A stretch of 64,000 nucleotides of DNA, taken from assembly GCF_004337985.1 (NCBI RefSeq), contig NC_043741.1, positions 691,920 to 755,919 of the forward strand, read 5' to 3'. The notes beneath the pieces were generated by a model. It was not told where the DNA came from. It saw nothing but the letters and a program-made list of their open reading frames with translations, and searched no databases. The position numbers and the translations under genes were made by a program. The stretch is from Pyricularia pennisetigena (taxonomy: Eukaryota > Ascomycota > Sordariomycetes > Magnaporthales > Pyriculariaceae). Positions within the stretch are counted from its first letter, which is position 1, and every line of letters begins with the position of its first letter. Positions 24,550 to 38,186 of the stretch are shown one piece after another.

Positions 24550-25942
24550 CTATTTCACCCGCACTTTTTGTTTCTTAGCCGCGACCCGATTTGGTTCTGT
24601 GTTACCGTTGATCGGTGTCGAGCCTGGGGTGACGTTCTCCGGACAAAGTGTTGCGCTGTCAGTTTTTGTGTAGTGGGCGCAATTGTTTAAAGAGAGGATC
24701 AGTCATAGCCGTGCCAACAATGACTTGGCCCGCGGCAGGCCATTCTCGGATCCGATTGAATGCTCTCTACCATGAGAAAGCTGACGATGTCGAGAGTGGC
24801 AATCATGACACATGGAAGTAAGCTCCGCGTGTCAATCAAGAAAACAGATATGCGCAAGGTATTCGGAATAGGCGAGATTGGAAATTTGGAGGATTGAAGG
24901 TGAGAGTAATACCACCATTCTTTTTTATCTTTCGGGAACCGATCAAGGATAAGGTATTATCGCCTAATTACTTACTGTACTGCCCATAAAATGATTGATT
25001 GATTTCCCATGCATGTTGCAGCTGTCCCCCATGTTGCAAAAGGCGACCAGTCAACCAAACAAACAGGGTGACTCTCGGTAAAGGGCTGGGCAAACCCCTT
25101 CCTATTGGACCCTCTTATGCTCATCCCGCAGACCGTTATCCTTCTTATCCTCACAAAACCCCCCCTTCGAGTCCAGCCCTTTTCCTCCCAGTCTCGTCAA
25201 GTCGTTGTGCCGGCATCCCGCCCCCAACATCCCTTCGTGGACCAAATCCTACCTTATATTCCCCCCAAATTTGCCCACTGAGGTCCGTGGGATGATGTGA
25301 CTCCATGTGCTGTGTATAGGGTGGTTGGTTAAGAATCGGGCGATAATAAGTTTGAAAAGAATACTACAAATACCGAGAAGCTGGTAGCGGCGGGGCGCAG
25401 CAGATTGCTTCTTTGTCTTCGTCCCATTGGTTGATTTGTTTCTTCCAAGTCTTTACGGATAGCTTCCCCGCTGAACAGTAAAATAAATTTCCTGTAAACC
25501 TTCCGCCTGGTCGGGTACACACAGATGAGATGACCAGTCTGATTTTTACAAGCATTGCATCACATTGGATACTGATCGCATCTAGCCATTTGTATTGGGT
25601 TTAGTCTTATTTCCCCAAATCTCAACTATCGTGCACTTATGCATGAGTTGAGTTTGACCCTTGCCCGAGTCCAAATTCCACGTGTCGGCCCCGTTGTGTA
25701 GTAGTCAAAAGAGGGGGGGAGGGGGAAAACAACGCAAACCCCTTTGGACCTAGAACATCAGGTGTCAGATAATTCTCATGTGTTTCCTGGCCGAGATCAA
25801 ACAGTTCAGAGCCGACAAACATCGCAACATTCAACCTACCCCATTATGCTATATAGTACGTACAATGGTCCTCACGAATTTTGTTGGCGACCATACTATG
25901 AGACTAGTTGGAACAGATTATTAAGTCTTTTGCTTCATGCCC

Positions 25943-25943
25943 A

Positions 25944-25975
<32 letters not shown>

Positions 25976-25984
25976 AAAAAAAAA
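25943..25984. repeat. A20-G-A21 homopolymer tract
   Basis: Nearly pure adenine tract directly downstream of the GH47 stop codon (in its 3' flank). Confidence 0.9.
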
Positions 25985-26010
25985 GAAAGAAAAACGCATT
26001 TCGGCTATTG

Positions 26011-28093
<2,083 letters not shown>

Positions 28094-29446
28094 GTCCTCG
28101 GTGGGTGGCGGTCTTGTCCAGTGGCCTTTTGTGTGTGAGGTGGCATCGACGGGGGGAAAGGAAAAACAACACTGCTTTTCGCTGTTCTAGCCCCACAGGT
28201 TTCCTTTCTCGATGGAGCCCGCCCCGAGGGTCTTTTTTTTGGCCAGCTGGAAGAAAACGCTCCTATCCTTGTTGGAGAGGATCAAGCGTTGTGACCCCTG
28301 CGGAACCGGGCGGGTAATGCAGTACCGCTGCGTACACTGTTTTGACAGGTGATGAATAGGGGAGGCAGCAGTCTCGATGGCTGGCGGCGCGCAGCTGGGA
28401 AAGGAGTGCGATTAGGCCAATGCGCCCCAGATGAGTTGGTTATTACTATAAAAAGAGACTATTGGAACGACAGGAGAGGATATTGACAAGGTATCGTGGC
28501 AGAAGTAGTGACGCGGTAAACCAGCTACGAATACGTGGTAAATTAAGCAACTGTTTGCGGGTGTCGGAGTCGCTAGAACGAGTTGAAGGTCCCACCCGTG
28601 CTCCACTGCTATGCTGTAGCGCGCCGTTGGATCGCCGTTTTGGCCACTACGCAGTCAAGAGGACAGCTTGTTACTGAATGCGGCAATGGATTAATGTCTT
28701 GAAAATCTAACAAAATCATTCTAACAAAATCAAGGAATTCTTCGATGATCCGACTGACATTGAAATCCAAGGAATACCGAGCAAGCCTCAATGCCCCGCT
28801 CCATGCGCCCATCAGGCCAGCGTCATTCAAAAGTCTAGCGTCGTCCCAAAAGGCCGCCACCACCACCACTTCTTCGTGCCATACAATTGGCATTCCTCAT
28901 CTTCGGCCAAGGGTCAACCTGTTATTCATTGACTATGTATCTGCTGGGATGATCCCCATGCCTCAACAACTGAAAAGTATAACATGAGAAGCACGCAGCA
29001 ATCAGAAGAGAGTGTATTGAAATGTAATACAAAAATTTAAAGCAAAGAGCTATATATTCCTCCAGTAAAGAATATGCATTTTTTTGACATATGTGGCAAC
29101 GCAGAGAGTGTTTTATACCAGGTTCTGGTTTATAAGTTATAAAATCTAAAGTGTGTTTAATTTAGAGTTTGTTCTGCATCTTTTTATTTCAATACACGCT
29201 AAGCATCCAAGGTGCACATATGTACCCCTCGCATAAGAACAAGAGACCCCACGCAATCTCCAATCAGACTATACAGGCTGGCTAAAACAGTCAACATCCC
29301 CCTCCATGCTAGGTATCTTACCAAGCAAGCCTTACCTACCCTACCCATCTATCTATATTTTCTTGTCAGGACGCAGCGACTGCCCTTTGACATAGCCTAC
29401 CTTGGCCTGGCCCATAACTGAGTGCATATCATCCACCTTTTTAAAA
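28094..29446. other. intergenic
   Basis: Divergent spacer between the GH47 gene (-) and ATG10 (+). From 28980 to 29210 it is very A/T-rich. No supported gene. Confidence 0.5.
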
Positions 29447-30409
29447 ATGTCTAATTTTACCACGTGGAAAAGTTCTGAATTCAAGAACTATCCATTTCTG
29501 ACCGCTGAAGAGTTCGGTGAAGTCTGCCATCATCTCGACAGGAAGTACTGCCAAGCATTTCTTGGCCCTGTTAGGCAACAATGGAGACTCAGCGTCCTGA
29601 CTGCCCTGGACACCACGTTTGCATTCGGTGCAGATTACAGCACGTATTTGCAGATAGTGCGCCCCTTGACGCGGGAGCTTGAGCTTGACGATGGCGGACT
29701 GTCCGAGCAGCTGGGTGGCTTCTCCTTTGATAATCAACAGGCCGAGAGCTGGCTTGCAGGCGATCAGGGAATGATCGACCTCGAAGACGCGGATGAGGTG
29801 GGTTGGAACATATCTCCGCGCGACCGATCAAACAGCAGATTTGTAACTTACCAAGATGTCCCAGCATGCCGTAATTAGACAGTCACGGGCCGTCGAGTCA
29901 CCCAGCGTGACATACGAAGTCCATCTGCATCCAACTTACCGCGCGCCTTGTCTATGGTTCAGCCTCAGTGGGCTGCCCGTGGACGAGCCGTTGCTCGATG
30001 TTGAGACGGTCTTTCGGCGCTTGGTGCCAGATGAGTTCAAGGCGCGGCTCCGGAATCAAGGTCCGATCGCAGCCATCTCGGCAGATGTGAGTGAACATGA
30101 AATATCAACTGAGAGGTTGCAGGGGGAAGACCAACAACACCCCCCATAAACTTAGCACGGGAGAGGGAAATTTGCGCATATGCATAAGCGCCCATGTTAA
30201 AGCCTTTACTATTTCTCGACTGACATGCCACTTGTGCCACGCAGCATCATCCCATCACAGGTGTCCCAACCTTCTTCATCCATCCATGTCTTCTCGGTGA
30301 GGCCATGTCGAATTTCGACTGCTCCAAGGAGGACTACCTGATGGTATGGCTGGGCCTGGTGGGCGGGTGCGTTGGACTCTGGGTTCCAAGGGAGATGGCC
30401 TCTCTCTAA
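29447..30409 (+). CDS. ATG10: Atg10, E2-like enzyme for Atg12
   Basis: Three exons, 29447-29797, 29865-30086 and 30245-30409, joined in phase to 245 aa. Atg10 is the E2-like enzyme that takes Atg12 from Atg7 and conjugates it to Atg5 in autophagosome formation. Diagnostic stretches are FLTAEEFGEVCHHLDRKYCQ near the N-terminus, YEVHLHPTYRAPCLWFSL in the centre and, in exon 3, HHPITGVPTFFIHPC, where Cys206 in the HPC motif corresponds to the catalytic thiol. The chain ends in a hydrophobic helix (YLMVWLGLVGGCVGLWVP). Introns are 67 and 158 bp. The first intron removes an in-frame segment before QHAVIRQ. Converges with the snRNP gene, stop codons 170 bp apart. Confidence 0.92.
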
Positions 30410-30579
30410 GGTGGCCGGGTCGAATGTTCGAAGCTCCACTTTCCTTAAGCCGAGGAGGGGTATCGTGGGTATCTGACGCTGCTCATCACGTCGTGATCCC
30501 CGGCACGGAAAGGGGCTTCGTTGACTGCATTCCTTTACTATGGCGCAGAGAAGCCCGCCTCCACTGGGGGAGCTGGTGC

Positions 30580-31368
30580 TCAGTCATCGTCACTATCTTC
30601 CTCCATGGCAACATCGCTGTCCTCCTCCTCCTCCTCCTCGTCCCTACCCCGCTTCTGGCCCCTGCCGCTATCGGGCACGTCGGCATCCTTCATAACGGTG
30701 TCGGCGGTCGAGGCCGGCTTCGAGGGAAGCCCTGCGGCCCCTGAAGATGTGGATGTCGCTCCGGGTACGGGGGCGTTGAAGATGCTGTGCTGCAGCTCCG
30801 TGACTTCGACGTTGGTCGAGGCCGTTGGGTTCACCAGCTTGAAGGTGCCGTCAAGCTTTGCGATCGTGTTTGACTTGGTCTTGGCATACTCGATTTTCTG
30901 GGAGGAATCAACGCGCCGTCAGAGACTCATACAATAATGGTAATGTTTTGAGAAAACTTACTAGCTTGGAGCCGAAAAAATCAAAGCCGTCTAGAGACCG
31001 CATCGCTTGCGTCGATGCGTGTATGTCTCGAAACACAATGTGGGCTTGACCGCGCATCTTCATCGTTTTGAGCGCCACGACATCCAGTACAGGGCCATAT
31101 GTAGAGAACAGCATATATAATGCCGTCCTCATGTCCTGCTTCTGGTAGCCCTTGTCCGAGCGGATGTTGCGCACGTAGAGGCTACATAAACTCGTCAGCA
31201 AAGGAGACTACATAAAGTCCATAGAGCCACACGCAGAGAAGGGTTGAAGAAAGGAAGGAAAAAAAAAAAAAAAAACACTCACGTCTGATTTGGGGGGATC
31301 TGAACAACCTTGGACGGTAGTCCAGCTGGTGGTGCTCCGCGAGGAAGCGCGGACGTGCCTGTCGCCAT
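30580..31368 (-). CDS. U1A/U2B''-type snRNP protein (single RRM)
   Basis: Three exons, 31368-31283, 31181-30962 and 30897-30580, giving 207 aa. One RNA-recognition motif at about residues 28-105 with RNP2 TLYVRNI and RNP1 RGQAHIVF, plus the FFGSKLKIEYAKTKSN end that is typical of U1A/U2B''. These proteins bind stem-loops of U1 or U2 snRNA in the spliceosome. The second RRM of metazoan U1A is absent; the tail is Ser/Thr-rich and ends in an acidic EEEEEEDSD stretch. One RRM favours the Msl1/U2B'' assignment over Mud1/U1A, but this is not certain. An A17 run at 31259-31275 lies in intron 1. Confidence 0.9.
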
Positions 31369-31850
31369 TTTGTCTTGTTTGCGGCTCAGTCTGGCGGGAG
31401 CCGATAGTCTTTGTTCAAAATCGAAATGTACACTCGGCCGCAGAACGCGCGATGGTGCCGGCCCGACCTAAAGTAGCGACCAGTTGCGGTGCGTTCCGAT
31501 TCAATGAATGACCGTCGCGTTACTGAATAACCAGGGCTCTGTCCGCCTGGGGCAGCATCAACAATAATAATAGCCTTTTGAATTCAATTCCGCTTTTTGC
31601 TCCGCCGCTTGTCGAAGCTGGAGCTTTCGCCAAGCTCGACAGGGGTTAGGGTTTCAGCAGCGGAGTGCCCCTCCATAATGCGACCCACTGTATCGTCATC
31701 CTAGGTTCGCTTGAAGTTGAAGCTTACAGAAACCTGCCATCTCGGTCGAGCGATTCCTCATCCACCTCTCAATCCGCACCCAAGTGTTCAGACGGTGATA
31801 GTAGAGAGCCACTCCTATCACCCTAGCTCACTTGCCACCACCTGCCCACC
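31369..31850. promoter_or_regulatory. divergent promoter, snRNP gene / ARPC1
   Basis: 482 bp between two divergent start codons of housekeeping genes. No specific motif singled out. Confidence 0.5.
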
Positions 31851-33108
31851 ATGGCGCCTCCCGAAGTCCACCATCTTTTCCACAACCCAATCGCCGACCA
31901 CTCCTTCTCGGCCGATCGTCAGACGCTGGCCATCGCTCGCGACTCGACCGTTGAGCTCTACGGAAGGGCTGAAAATGGATTCAGACTGCAGGATGAGCTC
32001 AAGGGACACGACAAGACGGTCACTAGTGTGGACATCGCACCCAACTCGGGTCGCATCGTCACTTGTTCGCAGGGTTGGTGGTCTTGACCCTTCAGCCTGT
32101 TGCATACATGGGCTCGACCAAGCTTCCCGGCTGATTGCTGACTTTGGACTTTGAAATCCTCATACAGACCGTAACGCCCTTGTCTGGGAACCCTCCCCGA
32201 CCGGATACAAGCCGACGCTGGTGCTGCTCCGGATCAACCGAGCGGCCACCTATGTGCGCTGGTCGCCTAGCGAGACCAAGTTCGCCGTCGGCTCCGGAGA
32301 CCGCGTTATCGCCATCTGCTACTTTGAGGAGGAGAACGACTGGTGGGTATCCAAGCATCTGAAGAAGCCGATCCGCAGCACCATCACCACCGTGGCCTGG
32401 CACCCCAACTCAGTCCTGCTCGCCGCCGGCTCCACCGACGCCCACGCGCGCGTCCTCAGCAGCTTCATCAAGGGCGTCGACACCAAGCCCGAGCCTACCG
32501 GCTGGGGTGAGCGCCTGCCCTTCAACACTGTCTGCGGCGAGTACCTCAACAACTCGGCTGGTTGGGTCCACGCCGTGGCCTTTTCCCCTTCAGGCGAGGC
32601 CCTGGCTTTTGCCGCCCACGACAGCTCCATCACGGTTGTCTACCCCGGCGGACCTGACCAGCCGCCGCGTGCGCTGATTAGCATCAACACGCAGCTTCTT
32701 CCTTTCATGGGACTCGTCTGGAACGGCGAGTCGGAGATCATCGCCGCTGGCTACGACTGCGAGGCCTTCCGCTTCAGGGGCGGTGAGGGTGGATGGCAAC
32801 TCAGCGGCTCGCTCGAGTCCAAGGGCCGCCCCGGTGCAGGCGCCGAGCGAGAGGAGTCTGCGCTGAACATGTTCAGACAAATGGACCTGAAGGGCAAGGT
32901 CAAGGACGACACGCAACTCAAGACTGTTCACCAGAACACAATCACCACCATCCGTTCCTTCGAGGAGTCAGGCTCGGGACTGGTCAAGATGAGTTGTGAG
33001 TTTCCCAGACATGCTGCCCCTAGCCGTGACATTTACACACTTGGATCGATACTAACAGAACTTACAGCGAGCGGAGTTGACGGAAGAATTGTGATCTGGG
33101 ATGTCTAG
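31851..33108 (+). CDS. Arp2/3 complex subunit 1 (ARPC1/Arc40)
   Basis: Three exons, 31851-32073, 32168-32995 and 33068-33108, giving 363 aa, the usual length. ARPC1 is the WD40 beta-propeller subunit of the Arp2/3 complex that nucleates branched actin at cortical patches. WD-type blades are visible throughout: HFSADRQTLAIARDSTVELY, DLKGHDKTVTSVDIAP, RNALVWEPS, YVRWSPSETKFAVGSGDRVIAICYFE, VAWHPNSVLLAAGSTD, AVAFSPSGEALAFAAHDSSI, and the last blade completed by a 41-bp exon encoding GVDGRIVIWDV. The tiny terminal exon is required to finish the propeller. First donor is GTTGGT, less usual than GTAAGT but the only one that keeps the frame. Confidence 0.93.
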
Positions 33109-33994
33109 ATTCCAGTTAGAACAAATTAACGATCCATACTTCATTACAGGCTGACCGCCAATCCTGTATAATTGAAACTCTAATTGCCAGTCACATATTC
33201 GGAATATGTCGTGTCGATGCGAATGAACAATCACTCATGGCGACCAAAGTGATAGGTGTACTTGGTACTGAAACCGTCAATGTGGCTAATACTTTTAGTG
33301 TCGAAGTGACAGATTTGTTTCGACATGGCTCATCGACTTTCTCAACCCAAAAGCCGAAAATAACGGAGACTGCGCAAGCCAAGCTAGCTTTTAGCAACCC
33401 CGGAATTGACTGACCTTCGCTTTTTTCATGCGGATTTTTTTTGCGATGGCTCGTGGAGCACGTTTGCTTCTCAAGTCGATCTGACGCCCCGTCTGTCTTG
33501 GCCATTTTACTTTTGCAAACGACCGTGTTGTCGATTGGTGAAGCTTTTCACCATTATTGTCTCTAATAGTAACCACAAGGAGTGAGCCTTGAGAACATGC
33601 CTTCGATCTGACAATCTTTGAATACTTGACTTGCTTGGCCTTGTCGTGCTAGCTGCTTTCGAAGTTCAAGAAACAAGTCATCCACAGGTTTCCTTTCCAT
33701 GTGAGTATACAGGATGAGAGCCGACAAGGTTTCCCATAAACTCATCATTCCTGATCAAGCACAAAATCCGGGGCGAAGAGAGCCTTTTGAGTCTTGGGTC
33801 AGTCACCCCCCAAAATCATGTCGGCATTGGAGTCCAGTCTCATGCATTATATTCTTATATAACATTCATATATGTTTTCTTCCCCAGCCTTGTCCTGGTT
33901 CATCAGGGAAGCGTCCAGCCAGCTCCGTTCATCTGTAGTTCTTGGTCCCTTGCTCCTCATTTGAACACACACAGCCTAAACAAATACCTGAGCT
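33109..33994. other. intergenic
   Basis: No supported gene; short frames only. Confidence 0.5.
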
Positions 33995-34546
33995 ATGAGC
34001 GACGAACCCAACGTTAACACCGGAGGAGGAGACCACAACATGATAGAAGTCATCCCACACCGACACTACAGTACGTGGGAAGGCTTTGTCAATGGTAGGG
34101 TGTGTATGCACTGCATAGAATCAACGCAGACCTTTATAGTAAAGGTGCACACGGGACAGACTCGACGCCGCAAACAGTCTCGTGGTTTCTTCTCATCGGC
34201 CAAGGCCAAGCTGGGGCTTGGCGGTGATGGGGATGATAATGAATTCTGGATCGGCGAGCCTACGGACGACCTGCGAGGCAACATCTTGATAATATGTAAC
34301 TGGAAGTGGGCTAAAGCGCGGCGTCATGGACGGTCACACATCAGAGAACAGATCCAGGCGGTGAGATCCATGGAGGTGCTGCTTCAAAACGCCAAAATTC
34401 TTGCCAAGGGCTTCGAGGCGAGGGACGGTCTGACACAAGCTCAGATTGATGAGCAATGGATTCGGGCCGGTCGGCTTATATGTGAGCAGGTGGGCGACTT
34501 TGACGGGGGCAGAGCTATCCAGGACATGGGCAGTGGGCAGAGATAG
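33995..34546 (+). CDS. hypothetical protein, 183 aa
   Basis: A single uninterrupted frame. The protein has no signal peptide or membrane span. It contains a CMHC pair, a basic RRRKQSRGFFSSAKAKLG patch, an acidic GDDNEFW stretch, WKWAKARRHGRS and a helical C-terminal half. No family recognised. Intronless, flanked by spacers on both sides. Composition is balanced and protein-like, which is why I keep it. Confidence 0.55.
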   Translation: MSDEPNVNTGGGDHNMIEVIPHRHYSTWEGFVNGRVCMHCIESTQTFIVKVHTGQTRRRKQSRGFFSSAKAKLGLGGDGDDNEFWIGEPTDDLRGNILIICNWKWAKARRHGRSHIREQIQAVRSMEVLLQNAKILAKGFEARDGLTQAQIDEQWIRAGRLICEQVGDFDGGRAIQDMGSGQR

Positions 34547-34930
34547 CTGCCTAAATCCCGTGCCCAGACTTTTTGAGCCGAGTTGATGAGACGTATAATC
34601 ACAGGATAGTGAGGTAAGGAAGTATACAGGATCTAATTCAGATCTAGCTGGACTAATTTCCAGGTACAAAAAAAGAACGCTAAATGAGTGAACGAGGATG
34701 GCCATCCAACAGCACAAGTGGCAGCTTTACACAAAAGCCAGAAACCAAAGGAGAGACATTTTAGCAAAAAAACAAAGCAACCAATTCCGTTTATCATATC
34801 TCCACCACAACCGTTATCCTGACCGTCGTGCGACTGGTAGCGTGCAGGGCTGCTTCAAGCCCCAAAGATGGCGATGAAGGACAGCGCACGAGTTGAAAGG
34901 TGAGTCCTGAGCAAAGTGCGGCGAACTCGC
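34547..34930. other. convergent spacer
   Basis: Lies between the hypothetical gene (+) and the hydrophobin-like gene (-). Nothing recognised. Confidence 0.5.
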
Positions 34931-35438
34931 TTAGATCTGCTTGAGGTCCAGGAAGACGGCGTCTGTGAGGTCGATGTCTTTGGTCTCGGTGACGACGGTG
35001 ATACCGGCAGAGCATCTCTGGTCGGCATTGCCGGTGCCAAAGGCCTGGCTGTTGCAGCAGACCATGGTGCCATCGCACTTGGTGACACCCTGGGAGCAGG
35101 TGGCTGTGGCGGTTTGTTAGAGTTTGTCAGAAAGGGGTCTTTTTTTTTTTTTGTTTTTTTATTGTATGCCCCGGAAATGACTTACTGGTCTCCTTGCCCT
35201 TGCTGCCGCTGTTCTTCTTGTTCTTGTCCCCGGCGACGGTGCTGAAGTCGGTCACGCAGCAGAAGGGGGTCATTTCGTTGCTGCACGACACCTGCTGGCT
35301 GGTGCTTTTGACCTCGGGCTTGTTGATGACGGGCTTGTTGACGGTGGGCTTGGTGATAGTAGGCTTGTTGGCGGGGGACGCAGTGGAGACGCCGGTGAAG
35401 GCCAGGGCAACGACGACGAGGCTGGTGAAGAACTGCAT
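34931..35438 (-). CDS. secreted hydrophobin-like 8-cysteine protein A
   Basis: Two exons, 35438-35186 and 35103-34931, giving 141 aa. N-terminal signal peptide MQFFTSLVVVALAFTGVSTA, then four tandem pentapeptides of the form (N/T)KP(T/V/E)(I/V), then eight cysteines in the hydrophobin order C-CC-C-C-CC-C. Spacing: C-x7-CC-x25-C-x6-C-x5-CC-x14-C. Hydrophobins coat aerial hyphae and spores with amphipathic films. The C4-C5 gap of six residues is shorter than in classical class I or II proteins, so I call it hydrophobin-like. The intron (phase 1) falls just before C4. A TATATAA box about 250 bp upstream of the start suggests strong regulated expression. Paralogous to the gene at 37182. Confidence 0.75.
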
Positions 35439-37181
35439 TTTGGCGGCTTGAGGGGTGAGGAGCTGGTTGGATTTGTCTTTTGAGGTTGATTAGAGATGTC
35501 TCGAAAGAAAAGGAAGCAAGTAGGAATGAGAAAAGTAGCGAGTGGTTGGATCAAAAAAAAAAAAGAGAAAGAGTTGAGAGATTGGAGTGAGTGTAGAAGG
35601 TAGGTGGCTTTGTGAAGATGCTGCTGTGCGTGGGTTGAGAAGGAGAGAAGGATGATGAAGGGAGAGGTGATGCCCTTGTTATATACTCGTCGTCGTCAAT
35701 TATCGTCAACTATGATGTGAGGCTTTTCTCCTGACCTAAATCATCATACAGATACAGAGCCGCTGTTCCCTGCCTGCCGGTCTCTTTGCTCTCATTGCTT
35801 TCTCCGGGCTGGACCTCGATCATGACCACGGCGGCGAAACTCGGCCGACCATTCTCAGACTCATCGGACGTTCATGCCAGAGGGGCAGGAGATACTTCAG
35901 CCGCACATGGATCTGTGCAAAAGCTTCACCTAGGGGCCGAACACTCCTTGACCATTGCAGGATAGAGGAGACGTGCATTGCTTCGCCAGCCTCACCACGA
36001 ACGGCTGTCTACCGGCAGGCAAAGCAATACATTTGCCACCTGCGCGTCAAAGAAACGTGGTGCTGCTGCTGTCTCGATGCGAGAAAAAAAGACCCCTGGT
36101 CCCAGAATAGTGGTTCCTCGATCGCCCTGGTCAAGCTGGGGTAAAGAAGCAATATGCCAAGCTTCGAGATCGTTCGATGGGTGCAACCCACACCAAGACT
36201 TGATTATTCTAGGGAGTCTGAATTGAGAGTCGGAAGATTGTGAAGGTTTGTGCTCCAGTTCATGAAAATCTTTTTTTTTTTTTTTTTTTGCTATAATGTG
36301 AGCCAATAGTCTAGTTTGGGTTGTCACTTGGAGCCTCTGGTCTTGCATCTAGGACCATCATATGACTGACATATTGACTATTCGGAGTAGCCTCCTCTTA
36401 GATACCAATTGCCAATATCTGCACGTTATTATGATATTTCCCCTTCTATAGCCCCATGAAAACAAAGAAGAAAAAAACAAATTTTGTCCCGAATCAACGC
36501 ATATGTTACTTTTCTGACGGATGTTCCCCGTGGGCATTGCCCCTTCCTTTTGATATACCAGCTCAGCTAAGGAGCGAAACAGAGAATAAAGTAAAAAATG
36601 ACAGCATTTTGAGCCGGGGACGAGACTGACAGGTGCTGAGTGCATGGCAGCCTTGGCCGCCACATCCACAGGGGAAACAGAATAAACCTCATTTGCCCTG
36701 AACAGCCTCGCTAGGTTATTCAGCTCGCCAGTCACGGCAAAAATGCAAGAGTTCCATCGATTGCAGACTTGACTTGACTTGACTTATCGTGACGTGATTG
36801 ACAGCTTTTTTCGGCTTGGCCGATCAAAGCCGGAAGACTGCCGCGGGTGAGAGCGACAGGCCAAGCCATCCAGACCAATCGCATCATCTTGTAGATCTCA
36901 TGCTTTCTGTTTCTGATGCCATCGTCTCTTGTTTTGAAAGACGCAGCAAAGACAGCCTCTCTCCCGGAGTCTTTCCGGGGTGCTGAAAAAAAAAACCACA
37001 AAAACCACTTAAAGCGCGCCGCTTACACTGGTTCAGCCCACCGCCTCGCCGCAGGTCTGTCTTGCATCCTCACATTCGTTTGCTCCCTCTACCAGCCCTT
37101 TCGAGCCCTTGTGTAGCTCCGGCCAGACTCTTCCAGAAGCCCTCGAGAAGCACAACGAAAGCTCCCCAAGAGTAGTCGACC
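35439..37181. promoter_or_regulatory. shared upstream region of the hydrophobin-like pair
   Basis: 1.74 kb between two divergent secreted-protein genes. It holds a TATA element near 35690 (minus strand), T19 at 36271-36289 and a GACTT x4 repeat at 36766-36785. No supported gene. Confidence 0.45.
36766..36785. repeat. GACTT tandem repeat, four units
   Basis: Four perfect GACTT units, about 400 bp upstream of the hydrophobin-like gene at 37182. Confidence 0.8.
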
Positions 37182-37925
37182 ATGCTCACCTCCTCCGTCA
37201 TCCCCCACGCCCTGGCTCTTGCCGCCTCCCTCGCTCCGCAGCTGGTCCACTGCGTCCCCGTCACCGATGGACTCGCTCCCCGGGAGCCGCAGTCCCTGTC
37301 GCTTTCGGACTTGACCAAGTACCTCAACCCCTCGGGGGGAACCAAGGCAGGGAGCGGCGCTGCAGGCGGCTGCCCAAGCACCGGGGGTGGTTATGTGAGC
37401 CAAAAGAACCTCTGCTCGACCGGCACATCGTACTGCTGCGTCAGCGAGGCAAGAGGTATGCGCCTGAGCGGTGGTCAAGTACGTGTGATGATGGGTGGGT
37501 GTACTAATCCTCTTCCTCACTTCCCGTCTGCCAGGCAACACGTGCATCGACGCCACAACCAAATGCGACCACACAGTTGTCTGCTGCAACAATGCCAACG
37601 GGTCCCAGATGTGCATGTGGGTGTTTGTCCCTGTATCCATGAAACGTGCAAGGGACTACTGTCTAGTTTTGTGAGCTGACATGACTGATCAACACACACG
37701 CGCGTCATACACAGGGGTGACATGAACTTCAACATGCCCATGACCATCAACATGCCTATCAATATCAACATCGGCGTTCCTAGCAACAAGAAAGACAGCA
37801 AGGTTCGCCGCTCCGGGCTGCAAGATTTGCCTTCCAAGGGGGATTCGAAGAGCTCGGCAGTCGATCCCGTAAGCGGCCTCCCTGTGAGCGACCTCGTTCT
37901 GGACCTGTTGAGAACCACACAATGA
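37182..37925 (+). CDS. secreted hydrophobin-like cysteine-rich protein B
   Basis: Three exons, 37182-37455, 37535-37616 and 37715-37925, giving 188 aa. Signal peptide with core ALALAASLAPQLVHC, a Ser/Gly-rich spacer with one extra cysteine, then C-x6-CC-x8-C-x6-C-x5-CC-x8-C. The segment TCIDATTKCDHTVVCCNN parallels TCSQGVTKCDGTMVCCNS of the gene at 34931, including the C4-x6-C5-x5-CC spacing. Intron 1 is phase 1 and lies just before C4, as in that gene. The third exon adds a Met/Asn/Ile-rich stretch (NMPMTINMPININIG) and a charged tail not shared with the paralogue. Likely a cell-wall or surface protein; film formation is inference. Converges with HIS1. Confidence 0.7.
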
Positions 37926-38186
37926 GTGTGTTTGGTTAGTGTGTGAAACATATCTATGCGTCTGTATCGGAGGGGACAAGGGGCAATGGAAGCTGGCTAC
38001 TGGTGGCTCTTTGTCGTGCTGTATATAAATTCAGCTTTACAATGGTCGTTTGGCCTTTTAAAACCGTGTATTTTCCCGCCCATAGGATAATTCTTTTCTT
38101 TTTTTTTTTTTTTTGTCTCGCAGACAGACCACAGTATAGTTATATGTATATTTTTTCTATATATACTTATCTACACACGATCATGC
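37926..38186. other. convergent 3' spacer
   Basis: 261 bp between the hydrophobin-like gene and HIS1, with a T-rich run at about 38098-38114. Nothing else. Confidence 0.5.

Larger units (their letters stand above)
23759..26010. promoter_or_regulatory. permease upstream region with GATA motifs
   Basis: AGATAG/AGATAA overlap at 23900-23909, TGATAAG lies at 24459-24465 and GATAAG near 24948. AreA/NIT2-type GATA factors use such sites in nitrogen-regulated permease genes; here the link is inferred. The region also has a CT-rich leader (about 23955-24020), T25 at 24525-24549, and two A runs (A20, G, A21) at 25943-25984. No supported gene. Confidence 0.45.
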
